From Paracoccaceae bacterium (GTDB taxonomy: Bacteria; Pseudomonadota; Alphaproteobacteria; Rhodobacterales; Rhodobacteraceae): a stretch of 5,039 nucleotides of DNA. Where the stretch lies: the NCBI GenBank assembly GCA_015487335.1, contig WFPZ01000006.1:1-5039 (forward strand), read 5' to 3'. The notes beneath the pieces were generated by a model. It was not told where the DNA came from. It searched no databases and was given only the letters and a program-made list of their open reading frames with translations. Shown piece after piece: positions 1-5,039 of this stretch (positions are counted from its first letter, which is position 1; each line of letters begins with the position of its first letter). Both the position numbers and the translations under genes were made by a program.

Positions 1-9
1 ATGCCATAG

Positions 10-1371
10 ATGAGCGCCATGGAGCACAACACCCTTCACATCGTCGGCGGCGGCATGGCCGGATCGGAAGCCGCCTGGCAGGCCGCCCGCGCGGGCCTTC
101 AGGTGGTCATCCACGAGATGCGCCCCAAGGTGGGTACCTTCGCCCACAAGACGGGCAATCTTGCGGAGCTGGTCTGCTCCAACTCCTTCCGCTCCGACGA
201 CAGCGAATACAATGCCGTCGGCCTGCTGCACTGGGAGATGCGCGCCGCCGGCAGCCTGATCATGGAAATGGCCGACGCCCACGCCCTGCCCGCCGGCGGC
301 GCCCTGGCGGTGGACCGCGAGGCCTTCTCGCAGGGCGTCACGGAGCGGCTGCGCGCCCTGCCCAACGTGCGCGTGGAGACCGCCGAGATCACCGCCCTGC
401 CGGGCGAGGGCAGCTGGATCATCGCCACCGGCCCGCTGACATCGGGCGCCCTCGCCCGTGCCATCCAGGCCGAGACCGGCGAGGACAGCCTCGCCTTCTT
501 CGATGCCATCGCCCCCATCGTATATGCCGACAGCATCGACATGTCGGTGGCCTGGCGCCAGTCGCGCTACGACAAGGGCGAGACGGAGGAAGAGCGCAAG
601 GCCTACATCAACTGCCCGCTGACCCGCGAGGAATACGAGGCCTTCATCGACGCCCTGCTGGCCGCCGAAAAGACCGAATTCCACGAAGGCGAGGACGCCC
701 CCTATTTCGACGGCTGCCTGCCCATCGAGGTGATGGCCGAACGCGGCCGCGAAACCCTGCGCCACGGCCCGATGAAGCCGGTGGGCCTCACCAACCCCCA
801 CAAGCCGGAAGAAAAGCCCTGGGCGGTGGTGCAGCTGCGCCAGGACAACGCCCTGGGCACGCTCTACAACATGGTGGGCTTCCAGACCAAGATGAAATAC
901 GGCGCGCAAAAGGATGTTTTCCGGATGATTCCCGGCCTTCGGGAAGCCCGCTTCGCGCGCCTTGGCGGGATCCACCGCAACAGCTTCATCAACTCCCCCC
1001 GCCTGCTCGACGAACAGCTGCGCCTGCGTTCGCGGCCCAACATCCGCTTCGCCGGGCAGATTTCCGGCGTCGAGGGCTATGTGGAGAGCGCCGCCATGGG
1101 GCTTCTGGCCGGGCGTCTGGCCGCGGCCGAACTTGCCGGGCGCACCCTGCCCCCGCCGCCGCCCGTCACCGCCACCGGGGCGCTGCTCACCCACATCACC
1201 GGCGGGGCCGACGCGAAGACCTTCCAGCCGATGAACGTCAACTTCGGCCTGTTTCCTCCCGTCGAAGGGCCCAGGGGCGGACGCCGCGGCCGGCGCGAGC
1301 GCTACAAGGCCTATACCGACCGCGCAAAGGCGGCCTGGACGAGCTGGCTGCAGGAAACATCCCCGCCCTGA
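10..1371 (+). CDS. trmFO: Methylenetetrahydrofolate--tRNA-(uracil-5-)-methyltransferase TrmFO
   Basis: This flavoprotein makes 5-methyluridine at position 54 of the tRNA T-loop, using methylenetetrahydrofolate as carbon donor and reduced FAD, in the cytoplasm. The sequence shows an N-terminal FAD-binding dinucleotide fold (VGGGMAGSEAAW, residues 12-23), the ELVCSNSFRSDD motif with Cys56, and FDGCLPIEVMAERGRETLRHGP with Cys236. These match the two cysteines known to be essential in Bacillus TrmFO (Cys53 and Cys226 there). The conserved NMVGFQTKMKYGAQ, GGIHRNSFINSP and GQISGVEGYVESAAMG blocks follow (287-366). At 453 residues it is full length for the family. The start is uncertain: an in-frame TAG at 7-9 closes the frame just before the ATG at 10, and a second ATG at 19 is equally possible and would put the first cysteine at 53. 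Neither has a visible Shine-Dalgarno, and the window edge hides what lies upstream. The identity is very secure. Confidence 0.97.
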   Translation: MSAMEHNTLHIVGGGMAGSEAAWQAARAGLQVVIHEMRPKVGTFAHKTGNLAELVCSNSFRSDDSEYNAVGLLHWEMRAAGSLIMEMADAHALPAGGALAVDREAFSQGVTERLRALPNVRVETAEITALPGEGSWIIATGPLTSGALARAIQAETGEDSLAFFDAIAPIVYADSIDMSVAWRQSRYDKGETEEERKAYINCPLTREEYEAFIDALLAAEKTEFHEGEDAPYFDGCLPIEVMAERGRETLRHGPMKPVGLTNPHKPEEKPWAVVQLRQDNALGTLYNMVGFQTKMKYGAQKDVFRMIPGLREARFARLGGIHRNSFINSPRLLDEQLRLRSRPNIRFAGQISGVEGYVESAAMGLLAGRLAAAELAGRTLPPPPPVTATGALLTHITGGADAKTFQPMNVNFGLFPPVEGPRGGRRGRRERYKAYTDRAKAAWTSWLQETSPP

Positions 1372-1401
1372 TTCTCCTCCTTCTTTGCCGCAAATGGCCG
1401 C

Positions 1402-1438
1402 GGGGGCTGCCCCCAAGGCAAGGGGGCAGCCAGCCCCC
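1402..1438. terminator. Strong G/C hairpin after trmFO, no T-tract
   Basis: The left arm (1402-1414, GGGGGCTGCCCCC) pairs with 1422-1431 and, past a two-base AG bulge (1432-1433), with 1434-1436. That gives about 13 base pairs around a seven-base loop (AAGGCAA). It lies 30 bp after the trmFO stop. Neither strand has a run of T after the stem, so it is not a textbook intrinsic terminator. It could still slow polymerase, protect the trmFO mRNA 3' end, or be a member of a family of G/C palindromes scattered between genes. The hairpin is directly visible; the function is inferred. Confidence 0.5.
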
Positions 1439-1506
1439 GGGCCTTCCGCTCCCGCCTGGCGGATCCCCGCTTGCCTCTTTTCCGAAACCGGCCTCTAACT
1501 GCCCCC

Positions 1507-2412
1507 ATGCGCACCCGTTTCGCCCCCTCGCCCACCGGGCCGCTGCACCTGGGCCACGCCTATTCGGCGATGCTGGCCCATGACACGGCACGCGCCGCGC
1601 AGGGCGCGTTCCTGTTGCGCCTCGAGGACATAGACCGCAGCCGCGCCCGCCCCCGCTGGGAGGCGCTGATCTTCGAGGATCTCTCCTGGCTCGGCCTCTC
1701 CTGGCCCGAGCCGGTGATACGCCAGTCCGCCCGCGGCGCGGCCTATGCGCAGGCCCTGGCGCGGCTGGAGGCGCTCGGCCTCACCTACCCTTGCGCCTGT
1801 TCGCGCGCCGACATCCGCGCCGCCCTCGCCGCCCCGCAGGAAGGGGCGCCGGTGCTCGGCCCCGACGGGGTGGTCTACCCCGGCACCTGCCGCAAGGCCC
1901 CTCCGGCGCGCCGCGAGGGCATGGCGATCCGCCTCCACATGCGCCGCGCGCTGGAGCATCTGGGAGACGTGTCCGCGCTGACCTTCACCGAAACCGGCCC
2001 GGCACGCGCCGGCACCCACCGCCTGCAGGCCGAGGCGCTGATCCGCGGCGTGGGCGATGTGGTGCTGGCCCGGCCCGGCTGGGGCACCTCCTATCATCTC
2101 TCGGTGGTGGTCGATGACGCCGCCCAGGAAATCACCCACGTGATCCGCGGCGAAGACCTGTTCGAGGCCACGCAGATCCACCGGCTGCTGCAGGCGCTGC
2201 TGGGCCTGCCCACGCCCGTCTATCACCATCACCGGCTGATCCGCGACGAAGCCGGCAAGCGGCTGGCCAAGCGCGACGACGCCCGCGCCATCTCGCGCTA
2301 CCGCGCCGAGGGGCTGAGCCCGGACGATATCCGCCGGCTGGTCGGGCTGGAACGGGAGGGCGGCGCAGGGCTCGGGACTCAGCCCTCCGGCTGCATCAAT
2401 TCCACCTCGTAA
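1507..2412 (+). CDS. gluQ: Glutamyl-Q tRNA(Asp) synthetase GluQRS
   Basis: This enzyme activates glutamate with ATP and attaches it to the queuosine at position 34 of tRNA-Asp; it does not charge tRNA-Glu. The sequence is a glutamyl-tRNA synthetase catalytic core only. It opens with RFAPSPTGPLHLGH (residues 4-17, HIGH motif as HLGH) and LRLEDIDRSR (37-46). A zinc site is formed by Cys96, Cys98, Tyr124 and Cys128, the same C-x-C...Y-x3-C pattern as E. coli GluQRS. VIRGEDL and the KMSKS-like KRLAKR (251-256) follow. No anticodon-binding domain is present, and 301 residues fits the paralogue (about 300) rather than GltX (about 470). I chose ATG 1507 because the family motif starts three residues later; the frame is also open to a TTG at 1471. 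No clear Shine-Dalgarno precedes 1507. The last 15 or so residues, partly encoded inside hisI, look non-conserved. The gene is often also called yadB. Confidence 0.95.
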   Translation: MRTRFAPSPTGPLHLGHAYSAMLAHDTARAAQGAFLLRLEDIDRSRARPRWEALIFEDLSWLGLSWPEPVIRQSARGAAYAQALARLEALGLTYPCACSRADIRAALAAPQEGAPVLGPDGVVYPGTCRKAPPARREGMAIRLHMRRALEHLGDVSALTFTETGPARAGTHRLQAEALIRGVGDVVLARPGWGTSYHLSVVVDDAAQEITHVIRGEDLFEATQIHRLLQALLGLPTPVYHHHRLIRDEAGKRLAKRDDARAISRYRAEGLSPDDIRRLVGLEREGGAGLGTQPSGCINSTS

Positions 2413-2738
2413 CCATCTTGGATTGCCGTATAAAAACAGCTTCGCCGATTGGTATGGCAGGCCGGCCCCGTCTGGCGGACCAGCACCAGCAGCGTATCGC
2501 GGTCGCAATCGACGCGCATCTCGACAAGCTCCTGCACATGGCCCGAGGTCTCGCCCTTGACCCACAGCTTGCCGCGCGAGCGCGACCAGTAGGTCACCCG
2601 CCCGCTCTGGCAGGTGCGCGCCACGGCCTCGGCGTTCATCCAGGCCAGCATCAGCACCTCGCCGCTGTCCGCGTCCTGGGCGATGACCGGAATCAGGCCC
2701 TGGTCGTTGTATTTCAGGCTGGCCGGGTCGAAGCGCAT
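2379..2738 (-). CDS. hisI: Phosphoribosyl-AMP cyclohydrolase HisI
   Basis: This cytoplasmic zinc enzyme opens the adenine ring of phosphoribosyl-AMP in histidine biosynthesis to give the ProFAR precursor. At 119 residues it is the stand-alone cyclohydrolase form, without a fused HisE pyrophosphohydrolase domain. Visible family motifs are the early LIPVIAQD (15-22), EVLMLAWMN (27-35), VTYWSRSRGKLWVKGETSGH (48-67), the metal-binding DCDRD (77-81, with Cys78) and the zinc segment ACHTNRRSCFY (93-103, with Cys94 and Cys101). The start at 2738 is set by conserved MRFDPASLKYN and by AGGA six bases upstream. The frame is open to 2804, but that would read through the ribosome binding site and into the divergent gene's start. 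The stop lies within the 3' end of the convergent gluQ gene. No other his gene is nearby, so it is not in a his operon here. Confidence 0.96.
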   Translation of the reverse strand: MRFDPASLKYNDQGLIPVIAQDADSGEVLMLAWMNAEAVARTCQSGRVTYWSRSRGKLWVKGETSGHVQELVEMRVDCDRDTLLVLVRQTGPACHTNRRSCFYTAIQDGYEVELMQPEG

Positions 2739-2744
2739 CGCGGG

Positions 2745-2752
2745 TCCTTTCC
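2745..2752 (-). promoter_or_regulatory. Ribosome binding site of hisI
   Basis: On the minus strand this reads GGAAAGGA. Its AGGA core lies six bases before the ATG at 2738. It supports that start over the longer reading that begins at 2804. Confidence 0.75.
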
Positions 2753-2791
2753 AAGCGTCGGCACCTGGCCTATTTATGGCAGTGACGCCAC

Positions 2792-2800
2792 GAGGGGAAG
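2792..2800 (+). promoter_or_regulatory. Ribosome binding site of the Fe-S scaffold gene
   Basis: GAGGGGAAG lies just before the ATG at 2803, with GAGG seven bases from it. It favours 2803 over the in-frame ATG at 2776, which has no purine-rich site and would lie in the probable promoter. Confidence 0.7.
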
Positions 2801-2802
2801 CC

Positions 2803-3252
2803 ATGAGCGATTCCGACCTGATAAACCTCTACTCCGGCCGCATTCTCGAGCTGGCCGCCAACATTCCCCTCACCGAGCGCCTCGCCGACCCGGACGCCAC
2901 CGCCCGGCGCCGCTCGCCGCTGTGCGGCTCCAACGTGACGGTGGACGTGAAGATGGAAGACGGCCGCGTCTCGGCCTTCGGGCAGGACGTGAAGGCCTGC
3001 GCCCTGGGCCAGGCGGCGGCAGCGGTCGTGGGGGGCTGCATCATCGGCCGCACCCGCGCCGAGGTGGAACGTGCCCGCGACCAGCTGCGCGCCATGCTCA
3101 AGGAGGGCGCGCCCCCGCCCGAACCTCCTTTCGACGGGCTCGAGGTGCTGGTGCCGGCGCGCGAATTCAAGAACCGCCACGCCTCGATCATGCTGTGCCT
3201 AGAGGCCACCGCCGAAGCGATGGAACAGGCCGAAAAGGCCGCCTGCGCCTGA
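2803..3252 (+). CDS. IscU/SufU-like iron-sulfur cluster assembly scaffold protein
   Basis: The 149-residue product belongs to the NifU N-terminal/IscU scaffold family, cytoplasmic proteins on which Fe-S clusters are built before transfer. Three cysteines lie where the cluster ligands of IscU and SufU are: Cys41 in SPLCGSNVTVDV (38-49), Cys66 in FGQDVKACALGQAA (59-72), and Cys132 in KNRHASIMLCLEA (123-135). The N-terminal LINLYSGRILELAANIP and the KACALGQA block are typical of the family. The aspartate that follows the first cysteine in canonical IscU/SufU (C-G-D) is Ser43 here, and the position just before the third cysteine is not histidine (His126 lies six residues upstream). It may therefore be a SUF-associated or accessory scaffold rather than the main one. 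No isc or suf gene is adjacent. The start at 2803 is chosen for its ribosome binding site. The family is secure; the precise role is not. Confidence 0.9.
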   Translation: MSDSDLINLYSGRILELAANIPLTERLADPDATARRRSPLCGSNVTVDVKMEDGRVSAFGQDVKACALGQAAAAVVGGCIIGRTRAEVERARDQLRAMLKEGAPPPEPPFDGLEVLVPAREFKNRHASIMLCLEATAEAMEQAEKAACA

Positions 3253-3280
3253 TCCCGGCCCGCCGGAAGCCGAAAACATG

Positions 3281-3316
3281 AAAAAAACCGCCGCGATCCG
3301 GTTGCGGAGGCGGCGG
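3281..3316 (-). terminator. Intrinsic terminator of the small membrane protein unit
   Basis: Read on the minus strand, CCGCCGC (3316-3310) pairs with GCGGCGG (3294-3288). An inner TCCG/CGGA stem closes a CAAC tetraloop, with a small internal loop between the two stems. Seven T residues (3287-3281) follow directly. This is a textbook rho-independent terminator for leftward transcription, so it ends the transcript that includes the 3455-3577 gene. On the plus strand the A-run precedes the hairpin and no T-run follows, so it does not serve the Fe-S scaffold gene. Confidence 0.88.
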
Positions 3317-3454
3317 CAGGTGATGGTCTGTCGAAGGGCCGGGGCGAAGGGGGCGCAAGCCCCGCCGAATGTCATGAGGCAGCCATCCATTCGGCCAGGC
3401 GCACCACGGGCAGCGGCGAAAGATGCACGCCCCGGCCGGCAGACCGCAGGCAGC
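3317..3454 (-). other. Long 3' untranslated stretch between small gene and terminator
   Basis: These 138 bp lie between the stop of the 40-codon gene and its terminator on the same strand. I find no convincing gene. A GNRA-type mini-hairpin is present on the plus strand (GGGGC 3350-3354, loop GCAA, GCCCC 3359-3363), and GGGGC at 3341-3345 can also pair with the right arm. An 18-codon GTG-initiated reading frame (3372-3428, minus) has no ribosome binding site. The stretch could be a structured 3' UTR or give rise to a 3'-derived small RNA, but nothing in the sequence proves this. Confidence 0.4.
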
Positions 3455-3577
3455 TCAGAAAAGACTGGTCAGATGCAGACCGACGACAAGCAGCAGCCCC
3501 AGCGCCACGGCGCCGGCCATGTCGCCGGCAAGGGTGGCGGAGGATCTCTGGAAGGCGGATTTCAGCTCGATCAACAT
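3455..3577 (-). CDS. Small single-pass membrane protein (40 aa), putatively SOS-controlled
   Basis: I do not recognise a named family. The frame encodes 40 residues. An amphipathic N-terminus with Glu4, Lys6 and Arg11 (MLIELKSAFQRSS) is followed, after Asp19, by an unbroken hydrophobic segment (about 20-40, AGAVALGLLLVVGLHLTSLF) long enough to cross the membrane once. The basic residues before the segment predict N-terminus in, with almost no tail outside. Support for it being real: AGGAG sits seven bases before the ATG, third codon positions are mostly G/C as in neighbouring genes, an upstream AT-rich promoter-like region carries a LexA-type repeat, and a strong terminator lies downstream. 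The frame is open further upstream to 3664, but that would run through the ribosome binding site and operator. By size and setting it could be a damage-induced division inhibitor or membrane toxin like SidA or TisB; this is hypothesis only. Confidence 0.75.
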   Translation of the reverse strand: MLIELKSAFQRSSATLAGDMAGAVALGLLLVVGLHLTSLF

Positions 3578-3584
3578 TGGGCGG

Positions 3585-3589
3585 CTCCT
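3585..3589 (-). promoter_or_regulatory. Shine-Dalgarno of the 40-codon gene
   Basis: AGGAG on the minus strand, seven bases before the ATG at 3577. It is the best ribosome binding site in the window and fixes the start of the short gene at 3577 rather than at 3664. Confidence 0.8.
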
Positions 3590-3608
3590 GTTTTCATGTT
3601 GTTGCCTG

Positions 3609-3661
3609 TTTGTTCCAAAATTGCGCCGCCTTGTAAAGAACTTTTTAAGAACATCCGTGAA
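3609..3661 (-). promoter_or_regulatory. Probable promoter of the small membrane protein gene
   Basis: This is the most AT-rich stretch in the window. Two arrangements on the minus strand fit. In one, TTCACG (3661-3656) is the -35 and CTTTAC/TTTACA (3638-3632) the -10, 17-18 bases apart, which puts the LexA-type box in the spacer. In the other, TTTACA (3637-3632) is the -35 and AACAAA (3614-3609) a weak -10, 17 bases apart, with the box abutting the -35. Either way a bound repressor would block polymerase. The -10 matches are weak. Confidence 0.45.
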
Positions 3662-3662
3662 C
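3638..3662 (-). promoter_or_regulatory. LexA-type SOS box (GTTC-N7-GTTC) with a third half-site
   Basis: The plus strand reads GAAC at 3638-3641, seven bases, then GAAC at 3649-3652; the minus strand is therefore GTTC-N7-GTTC. This direct repeat is the LexA operator described for Alphaproteobacteria such as Rhodobacter and Rhizobium. A third GAAC follows six bases later at 3659-3662. The core box ends 60 bases before the start codon of the 40-codon gene and lies between recG and that gene. The repeat is certain; binding by LexA is inferred from the motif and its promoter position. Confidence 0.6.
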
Positions 3663-3707
3663 ATTATGGCATTTTCCCCCGAATCGGGACGACCGGAGGC
3701 AAATGAA

Positions 3708-3739
3708 CCGGCCCCGCGCCCCCTGCGAATCAGGGCCGG
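3708..3739 (-). terminator. Possible weak terminator after recG
   Basis: On the minus strand, CCGGCCC (3739-3733) can pair with GGGCCGG (3714-3708) across an 18-base loop, starting ten bases after the recG stop. The following bases (TTCATTTG) are only moderately T-rich, so termination would be partial at best. If it leaks, recG transcription would continue into the small membrane protein gene. Confidence 0.35.
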
Positions 3740-3748
3740 GTTGCCTGC

Positions 3749-5039
3749 TCAGCCCACCGTGATCAGGCGGATCGCCCGGTCCTGCTCCATCAGCCACAGC
3801 AGGGTGCGCACCGCCTCGCCGCGGGGGCTTTCCAGCCCCGGGTCGTCCTGCAGCAGCTTGCGCGCGTCGCTCTGGGCCAGTGCCATCAGCCCGGCCTGGC
3901 TTTCCAGATCGGCGACGCGAAAGCGCGGCAGGCCCGATTGGGCGGTCCCGATCAGATCGCCCGCCCCGCGCATCGCCAGATCCTCCTCGGCGATGCGAAA
4001 GCCGTCCTCGGTTTCGCGCAGGATCTCCAGCCGCCGGCGCGCGGCCTCACCCAGGGGCGGCTGGTACATCAGCAGGCAGGTGGATTGCGCCGCCCCCCGC
4101 CCGACCCGGCCGCGCAGCTGGTGCAGCTGGGCCAGGCCGAAGTGCTCGGCCCGCTCGATCACCATGATCGAGGCATTGGGCACGTCCACCCCAACCTCGA
4201 TCACCGTGGTGGCCACCAGCAGGGATGTTTCGCCGTTCTGAAAACGGGCCATGGCGGCGTCGCGCGCGGCCGGGGGCATCTGGCCATGCACCAGCCCCAC
4301 CCGGCCCTCGCCAAGTGCGGCGCGCAGGTGGCGAAAGCGTTCTTCGGCGGCGGTCAGCTCCGAAACCTCGCTTTCTTCCACCAGCGGGCACACCCAGTAG
4401 GCCTGCTGCCCCCCGGCGATCGCCCGGCGCAGGTGCTCCACCACCTCTTCCAGCCGCCCGGCCGAGACCAGCGCGGTTTTCACCGGCTTGCGCCCGGGGG
4501 GCTTTTCATCCAGCACCGAGACATCCATGTCGCCATATTGCGCCAGGGCCAGCGAGCGCGGAATCGGCGTGGCCGTCATCACCAGCACGTCCGGCGCGCG
4601 CCCCTTGGCGGCCAGCTCCATGCGCTGGGCCACCCCGAAACGGTGCTGCTCGTCGATCACCGCAAGGCGCAGATCGGCGTATTCCACATCGTTCTGGAAC
4701 AGGGCATGGGTGCCCACCAGAATGTCGATCTCGCCGCGGCGAAGCGCCTCCAGCCGGGCGGCGCGCTCGGCCCCCTTGTCGCGGCCGGTGAGGATCTCCA
4801 CCACCACCCCGGCCCGTTCGGCCAGCGGCGCCAGGGCCTCCAGATGCTGGCGGGCGAGAATTTCGGTGGGCGCCATCATCACCCCCTGCCCCCCCGCCTC
4901 GACCGCGATCAGCAGCGCGAGGAAGGCCACCAGCGTCTTGCCTGCGCCCACGTCGCCCTCCAGCAGGCGGTTCATGCGCGCTGGCGAGGCCATGTCGGCG
5001 GTGATCTCGCGCAGGGCGCGCTCCTGGGCGGCGGTCGGG
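3749..5039 (-). CDS. recG: ATP-dependent DNA helicase RecG (5' part outside window)
   Basis: RecG is a monomeric superfamily 2 translocase that remodels stalled replication forks and branch-migrates Holliday junctions. Only the C-terminal 429 residues are in the window, of a protein usually near 690; the N-terminal wedge domain lies beyond the right edge. The frame continues unbroken from 4993 to the edge (...TAAQERALREITAD), so the ATG at 4993 is internal and not the start. Motifs in order, numbered from that internal Met: Walker A GDVGAGKT (13-20), APTEILA (41-47), the DEQH box DEQHRFG (114-120), TATPIPR (140-146), the second helicase half with TTVIEVGVDVPNA (262-274) and QLRGRVGRG (292-300), and the translocation-linked RETEDGFRIAEEDLAMRGAGD (326-346). 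All catalytic motifs are intact. The gene ends with TGA at 3749-3751. Identity is very secure. Confidence 0.97.
   Translation of the reverse strand, partial: PTAAQERALREITADMASPARMNRLLEGDVGAGKTLVAFLALLIAVEAGGQGVMMAPTEILARQHLEALAPLAERAGVVVEILTGRDKGAERAARLEALRRGEIDILVGTHALFQNDVEYADLRLAVIDEQHRFGVAQRMELAAKGRAPDVLVMTATPIPRSLALAQYGDMDVSVLDEKPPGRKPVKTALVSAGRLEEVVEHLRRAIAGGQQAYWVCPLVEESEVSELTAAEERFRHLRAALGEGRVGLVHGQMPPAARDAAMARFQNGETSLLVATTVIEVGVDVPNASIMVIERAEHFGLAQLHQLRGRVGRGAAQSTCLLMYQPPLGEAARRRLEILRETEDGFRIAEEDLAMRGAGDLIGTAQSGLPRFRVADLESQAGLMALAQSDARKLLQDDPGLESPRGEAVRTLLWLMEQDRAIRLITVG

Larger units (their letters stand above)
2739..2802. promoter_or_regulatory. Shared divergent promoter region, hisI / Fe-S scaffold gene
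   Basis: The 64 bp between the two divergent start codons must contain or overlap the start sites of both genes. The only AT-rich patch is at 2769-2778. On the plus strand TATTTA (2770-2775) lies 17 bases after TTTCCA (2747-2752). On the minus strand the same patch gives CATAAA or TAAATA, with a weak TTCCCC-like -35 about 17 bases upstream. Both matches to the sigma-70 consensus are poor, so the exact boxes are tentative. What is firm is that the space is too short for two independent promoters without overlap, unless one starts inside the neighbouring gene. Confidence 0.4.

Noticed and set aside
1471..1506. TTG at 1471 as start of gluQ.
   Set aside because: It adds 12 residues not seen in the family; the conserved RFAPSPTG motif begins three residues after the ATG at 1507. 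It cannot be fully excluded since neither has a clear ribosome binding site.
1495..2754. A 419-codon open frame on the minus strand opposite gluQ and part of hisI.
   Set aside because: It is antisense to two well-identified genes and its protein is rich in Arg, Gly and Ala with no family motifs. Long stop-free antisense frames are expected in G+C-rich coding DNA.
3578..3664. Upstream extension of the 40-codon gene to an ATG at 3664 (69 codons).
   Set aside because: It would translate through the AGGAG site, promoter-like elements and LexA-type box. The extra residues (rich in Lys, Arg, Asn) are coded with low third-position G+C, unlike the rest.
3278..3706. A 142-codon plus-strand frame across the recG-scaffold intergenic region, with ATG directly before the A-run.
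   Set aside because: The A-run and hairpin form a terminator for the other strand, the product is low-complexity and basic, no good ribosome binding site precedes it, and it is antisense to the better supported 40-codon gene.
3703..3762. A 19-codon plus-strand frame (MNRPRAPCESG...) preceded by GGAGG.
   Set aside because: The ribosome-binding-site match is good, but the frame is tiny, lies within the recG-end hairpin, is Pro/Gly-rich and has no promoter or conservation evidence.
3423..4241. A 272-codon plus-strand frame.
   Set aside because: It is mostly antisense to recG, has an Arg/Ser/Pro-rich composition, and covers the operator and small gene on the opposite strand.
4993..4993. The ATG at 4993 as the start of the helicase gene.
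   Set aside because: It lies 12 residues before Walker A, and recognisable RecG sequence continues upstream in frame to the window edge, so it is an internal Met.

Overview
The window is G+C-rich (about two thirds by eye), with strong G/C preference at third codon positions. It looks like an alphaproteobacterial chromosome, most likely Rhodobacterales/Paracoccaceae-like. The support is the gene content (folate-dependent TrmFO, stand-alone HisI not fused to HisE, a short IscU-type scaffold with a CGSN motif) and a GAAC-N7-GAAC direct repeat, the form of LexA operator described for Alphaproteobacteria. The taxon is an inference; there is no rRNA or other marker here. I see no mobile element, CRISPR array, tRNA or rRNA.

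Left part (1-2412, + strand): two tRNA-modification genes in the same direction. trmFO makes m5U54 in the T-loop. gluQRS is a truncated glutamyl-tRNA synthetase paralogue that glutamylates queuosine in tRNA-Asp. They are separated by about 135 bp that contains a strong G/C hairpin (1402-1438) without a T-tract. gluQRS runs 34 bp into the 3' end of the convergent hisI gene.

Middle (2379-3252): hisI (- strand, third step-group of histidine biosynthesis) and an IscU/SufU-like Fe-S scaffold gene (+ strand) are divergent from a 64-bp gap that holds both ribosome binding sites and one AT-rich patch that probably serves overlapping promoters.

Right part (3253-5039, all transcription leftwards): the C-terminal 429 residues of RecG helicase enter from the right edge and stop at 3749. 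Between recG and the Fe-S gene lies a compact unit: a GAAC-N7-GAAC LexA-type box (3638-3652) with a third GAAC, a clear AGGAG site, a 40-codon gene for a single-pass membrane protein (3455-3577), and a strong intrinsic terminator (3281-3316). This unit is the most interesting part of the window. By layout it resembles SOS-induced small membrane proteins such as Caulobacter SidA or E. coli TisB, although I see no sequence homology to either and the function is a hypothesis. The other genes are ordinary housekeeping genes.
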